From: CAMCHP01 sp036835325
Lineage (GTDB): Bacteria > Bacteroidota > Bacteroidia > Flavobacteriales_D > Sanyastnellaceae
Assembly (NCBI GenBank): GCA_036835325.1
Contig: DAITMF010000087.1
Span: forward strand, 1 to 7,665
Reading direction: 5' to 3'
Length of the DNA stretch: 7,665 nucleotides
Under the pieces are notes generated by a model, which worked only from the letters and a program-made list of their open reading frames with translations, was not told the origin of the DNA and ran no database searches. This document shows, piece after piece, positions 6,880 to 7,665 of this stretch. Position 1 is the first letter of the stretch. Each line of letters opens with the position of its first letter. The translations under genes and the position numbers were made by a program.

Positions 6880-6904
6880 GTTCTATTTGGGATGTGCGGG
6901 TGGA

Positions 6905-7444
6905 TTACCGACCGGCAGCCGCTTTAACCACCGCCCGCAAGTTTTTGAAATAAGCACTCAGCCATTCGCGTGTGAGGTGTTCAGGTGTGAGTTGCAGAAA
7001 GAAATTCTCGAGCGCCAGCGAAAACAAGGCGCGCAGTTGATCGGGTGTTACGGGCAGGTTCAAATCGCGCTGCCACAGGGCAATGAAACCATCGCCCATG
7101 GCGGCATCGGCATCGCGCACGCAGCGACCAAAGACCGGGTCGTCGCGCAACACCCGCAGCTGCCTGTTGAAGAGCAAATCGGTGCGGTGTTCGGTCAGCA
7201 CCTCAATGAGTTCGGGATCGATGTTGGTGCAGGCCGTTTCTTTCTCGGCGATAATGGCCGCGCGTTCGAGGTGGTAGATGCACAATGCCTCAAAAAACAC
7301 TTCAAGGTCGGCGAAGTGGTGGTAGAACGACGACTTGCTCACGCCCGTGTCGCGCGCCATGGCTTCAACGCGCACTGCAGCCAGGCCACCTTCGGCAAAG
7401 CGCAGGTAGCCGCTGTTGATCCATACCCGGAGAGATTCGTGCAC
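6905..7444 (-). CDS. TetR/AcrR family transcriptional regulator
   Basis: A 179-residue predicted repressor. The N-terminal helix-turn-helix (about residues 3-48) has RVWINSGYLRFAEGG, then VEAMARDTGVSKSSFYHHF with the TetR signature G-V-S-K-S-S-F-Y-H-H-F at 34-44, and ADLEVFFEAL starting helix 4. The remainder is helical and should bind an unknown small-molecule ligand and form the dimer. The start is not straightforward: the frame is open to 7648 and has ATG codons at 7648 and 7534, but the latter overlaps the start of the divergent gene at 7533 and would leave no promoter. Between it and the DNA-binding domain the only usual start is GTG at 7444, which puts the first residues exactly where family N-termini begin. 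The protein may autoregulate and control the divergent gene through the palindrome at 7476-7487. Confidence 0.9.
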   Translation of the reverse strand: MHESLRVWINSGYLRFAEGGLAAVRVEAMARDTGVSKSSFYHHFADLEVFFEALCIYHLERAAIIAEKETACTNIDPELIEVLTEHRTDLLFNRQLRVLRDDPVFGRCVRDADAAMGDGFIALWQRDLNLPVTPDQLRALFSLALENFFLQLTPEHLTREWLSAYFKNLRAVVKAAAGR

Positions 7445-7532
7445 GGCGTAAAGATAGGCAGCGCACCGCGAAAGCTGACGCGCGTCATTGCCTGCTCGGT
7501 TTGCAAATCGGAACTTGCAGAAAAATACACCC
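7445..7532. promoter_or_regulatory. Divergent regulatory region with candidate TetR operator
   Basis: This 88-bp gap lies between the TetR GTG start and the plus-strand gene at 7533. It contains the perfect 12-bp palindrome TGACGCGCGTCA at 7476-7487, 32 bp before the GTG, and a second palindrome, TTTGCAAA at 7500-7507, extended to 14 bp with one mismatched pair (7497-7510). Either would suit a TetR dimer. On the minus strand TATTTTTC (7527-7520) and TATCTTTA (7456-7449) are one base off the Bacteroidota -7 box but lack a matching -33. The operator role is inferred from position and symmetry. Confidence 0.45.
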
Positions 7533-7665
7533 ATGAACACCGACCCACGTACCTGGAGTACCGACGAATACGAAGCCTTCGTAATGCTCATTGCCGCCGC
7601 GAGCGACTTGGAGATCAACATTGAAGAGAAACGTCCGATCATGGCCAAGGCTGGCGCGCGTTGGA
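7533..7665 (+). CDS. N-terminal part of an uncharacterised, possibly TerB-like protein (3' end outside window)
   Basis: An ATG at 7533 opens a frame that runs without a stop to the right edge, giving 44 complete residues. It begins MNTDPRTWSTDEYEAF, continues VMLIAAASDLEINIEEK and ends KAGARW at the edge. A short polar start, a helix with small residues (FVMLIAAAS) and then an acidic loop D-x-E-x-x-x-E-E resembles small Bacteroidota proteins with a TerB-like helical fold, but the fragment is too short for a firm call. There is no signal peptide, so it should be cytosolic. The start is supported by divergence from the TetR gene and by the shared regulatory gap. The ATG overlaps an opposite-strand ATG (CATG at 7532-7535), which is why the longer TetR start is unlikely. 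Confidence 0.6.
   Translation, partial: MNTDPRTWSTDEYEAFVMLIAAASDLEINIEEKRPIMAKAGARW

Larger units (their letters stand above)
6700..6904. other. Structured intergenic region between TetR gene end and membrane protein start
   Basis: A 205-bp gap with no credible small gene on either strand. It lies 3' of the TetR gene and 5' of the membrane protein gene, both on the minus strand, so it should hold a terminator and a promoter. It contains two inverted-repeat elements listed separately, an eight-base A run at 6863-6870 (T run on the minus strand), and a tandem CGGACG repeat at 6761-6766 and 6769-6774. No hairpin sits directly before the T run on the minus strand, so it is not a textbook terminator. 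Length and order of the repeats suggest an RNA structure or a protein-binding region. Confidence 0.5.

Noticed and set aside
6887..7624. Long open frame of 245 codons on the plus strand, opposite the TetR gene
   Set aside because: It is antisense to a clear TetR protein, shows no domain or signal, has a composition typical of reversed coding sequence, and runs through the divergent promoter region into the start of the real plus-strand gene in another frame.
7445..7648. Upstream extension of the TetR reading frame to ATG 7534 or 7648
   Set aside because: It overlaps the divergent gene and a perfect palindrome, and its sequence has no TetR character; the DNA-binding domain begins right after GTG 7444.

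Overview
This 7.7 kb window looks like an ordinary chromosomal segment of a moderately GC-rich member of the Bacteroidota. The evidence is a TonB-dependent receptor with an N-terminal carboxypeptidase-regulatory-like domain followed directly by a DUF4249 lipoprotein, a TetR regulator of the SKSSFYHHF type, a bacterial alpha-2-macroglobulin tail, and the absence of clear Shine-Dalgarno sequences before most starts. The sequence does not allow a closer placement. There is no sign of phage, insertion sequence, CRISPR array, tRNA or rRNA.

Layout. Left block, plus strand: the last 89 codons of an alpha-2-macroglobulin-like protein (2-271), then a complete aminoacyl-histidine dipeptidase, pepD (295-1746). 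It is followed by a divergent pair: an HxlR-type regulator on the minus strand (1743-2087) and an NAD(P)-binding atypical short-chain dehydrogenase on the plus strand (2165-2800). They share a 77-bp intergenic region, so the regulator probably controls the oxidoreductase. Right block, minus strand: a TetR regulator (6905-7444), a small two-membrane-segment protein of unknown function (6181-6699), a TonB-dependent receptor (3740-6085) and its overlapping DUF4249 lipoprotein (2802-3740). At the right edge a plus-strand gene starts at 7533, divergent from the TetR gene, and runs off the window.

The receptor and the lipoprotein are the clearest functional unit. Their stop and start codons share one base (TGATG), so translation is probably coupled and the products should work together at the outer membrane; the substrate cannot be read from the sequence. 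Both tail-to-tail junctions are extremely tight: the pepD and HxlR stop codons share the palindrome TTAA, and the oxidoreductase and DUF4249 stops are one base apart. Neither junction has room for an intergenic terminator.

The most unusual non-coding DNA is the 205-bp gap between the TetR gene and the two-segment membrane protein gene. It holds a compact nested inverted-repeat element (6775-6811) and an interleaved A-B-A'-B' inverted-repeat set (6830-6879), which can form either a pseudoknot or two mutually exclusive hairpins. The TetR/7533 divergent region carries a perfect 12-bp palindrome that is a good operator candidate. I found no convincing multi-gene novel system. The points worth a second look are the structured intergenic region, the receptor-DUF4249 unit, the uncharacterised membrane protein and the overlapping convergent ends.
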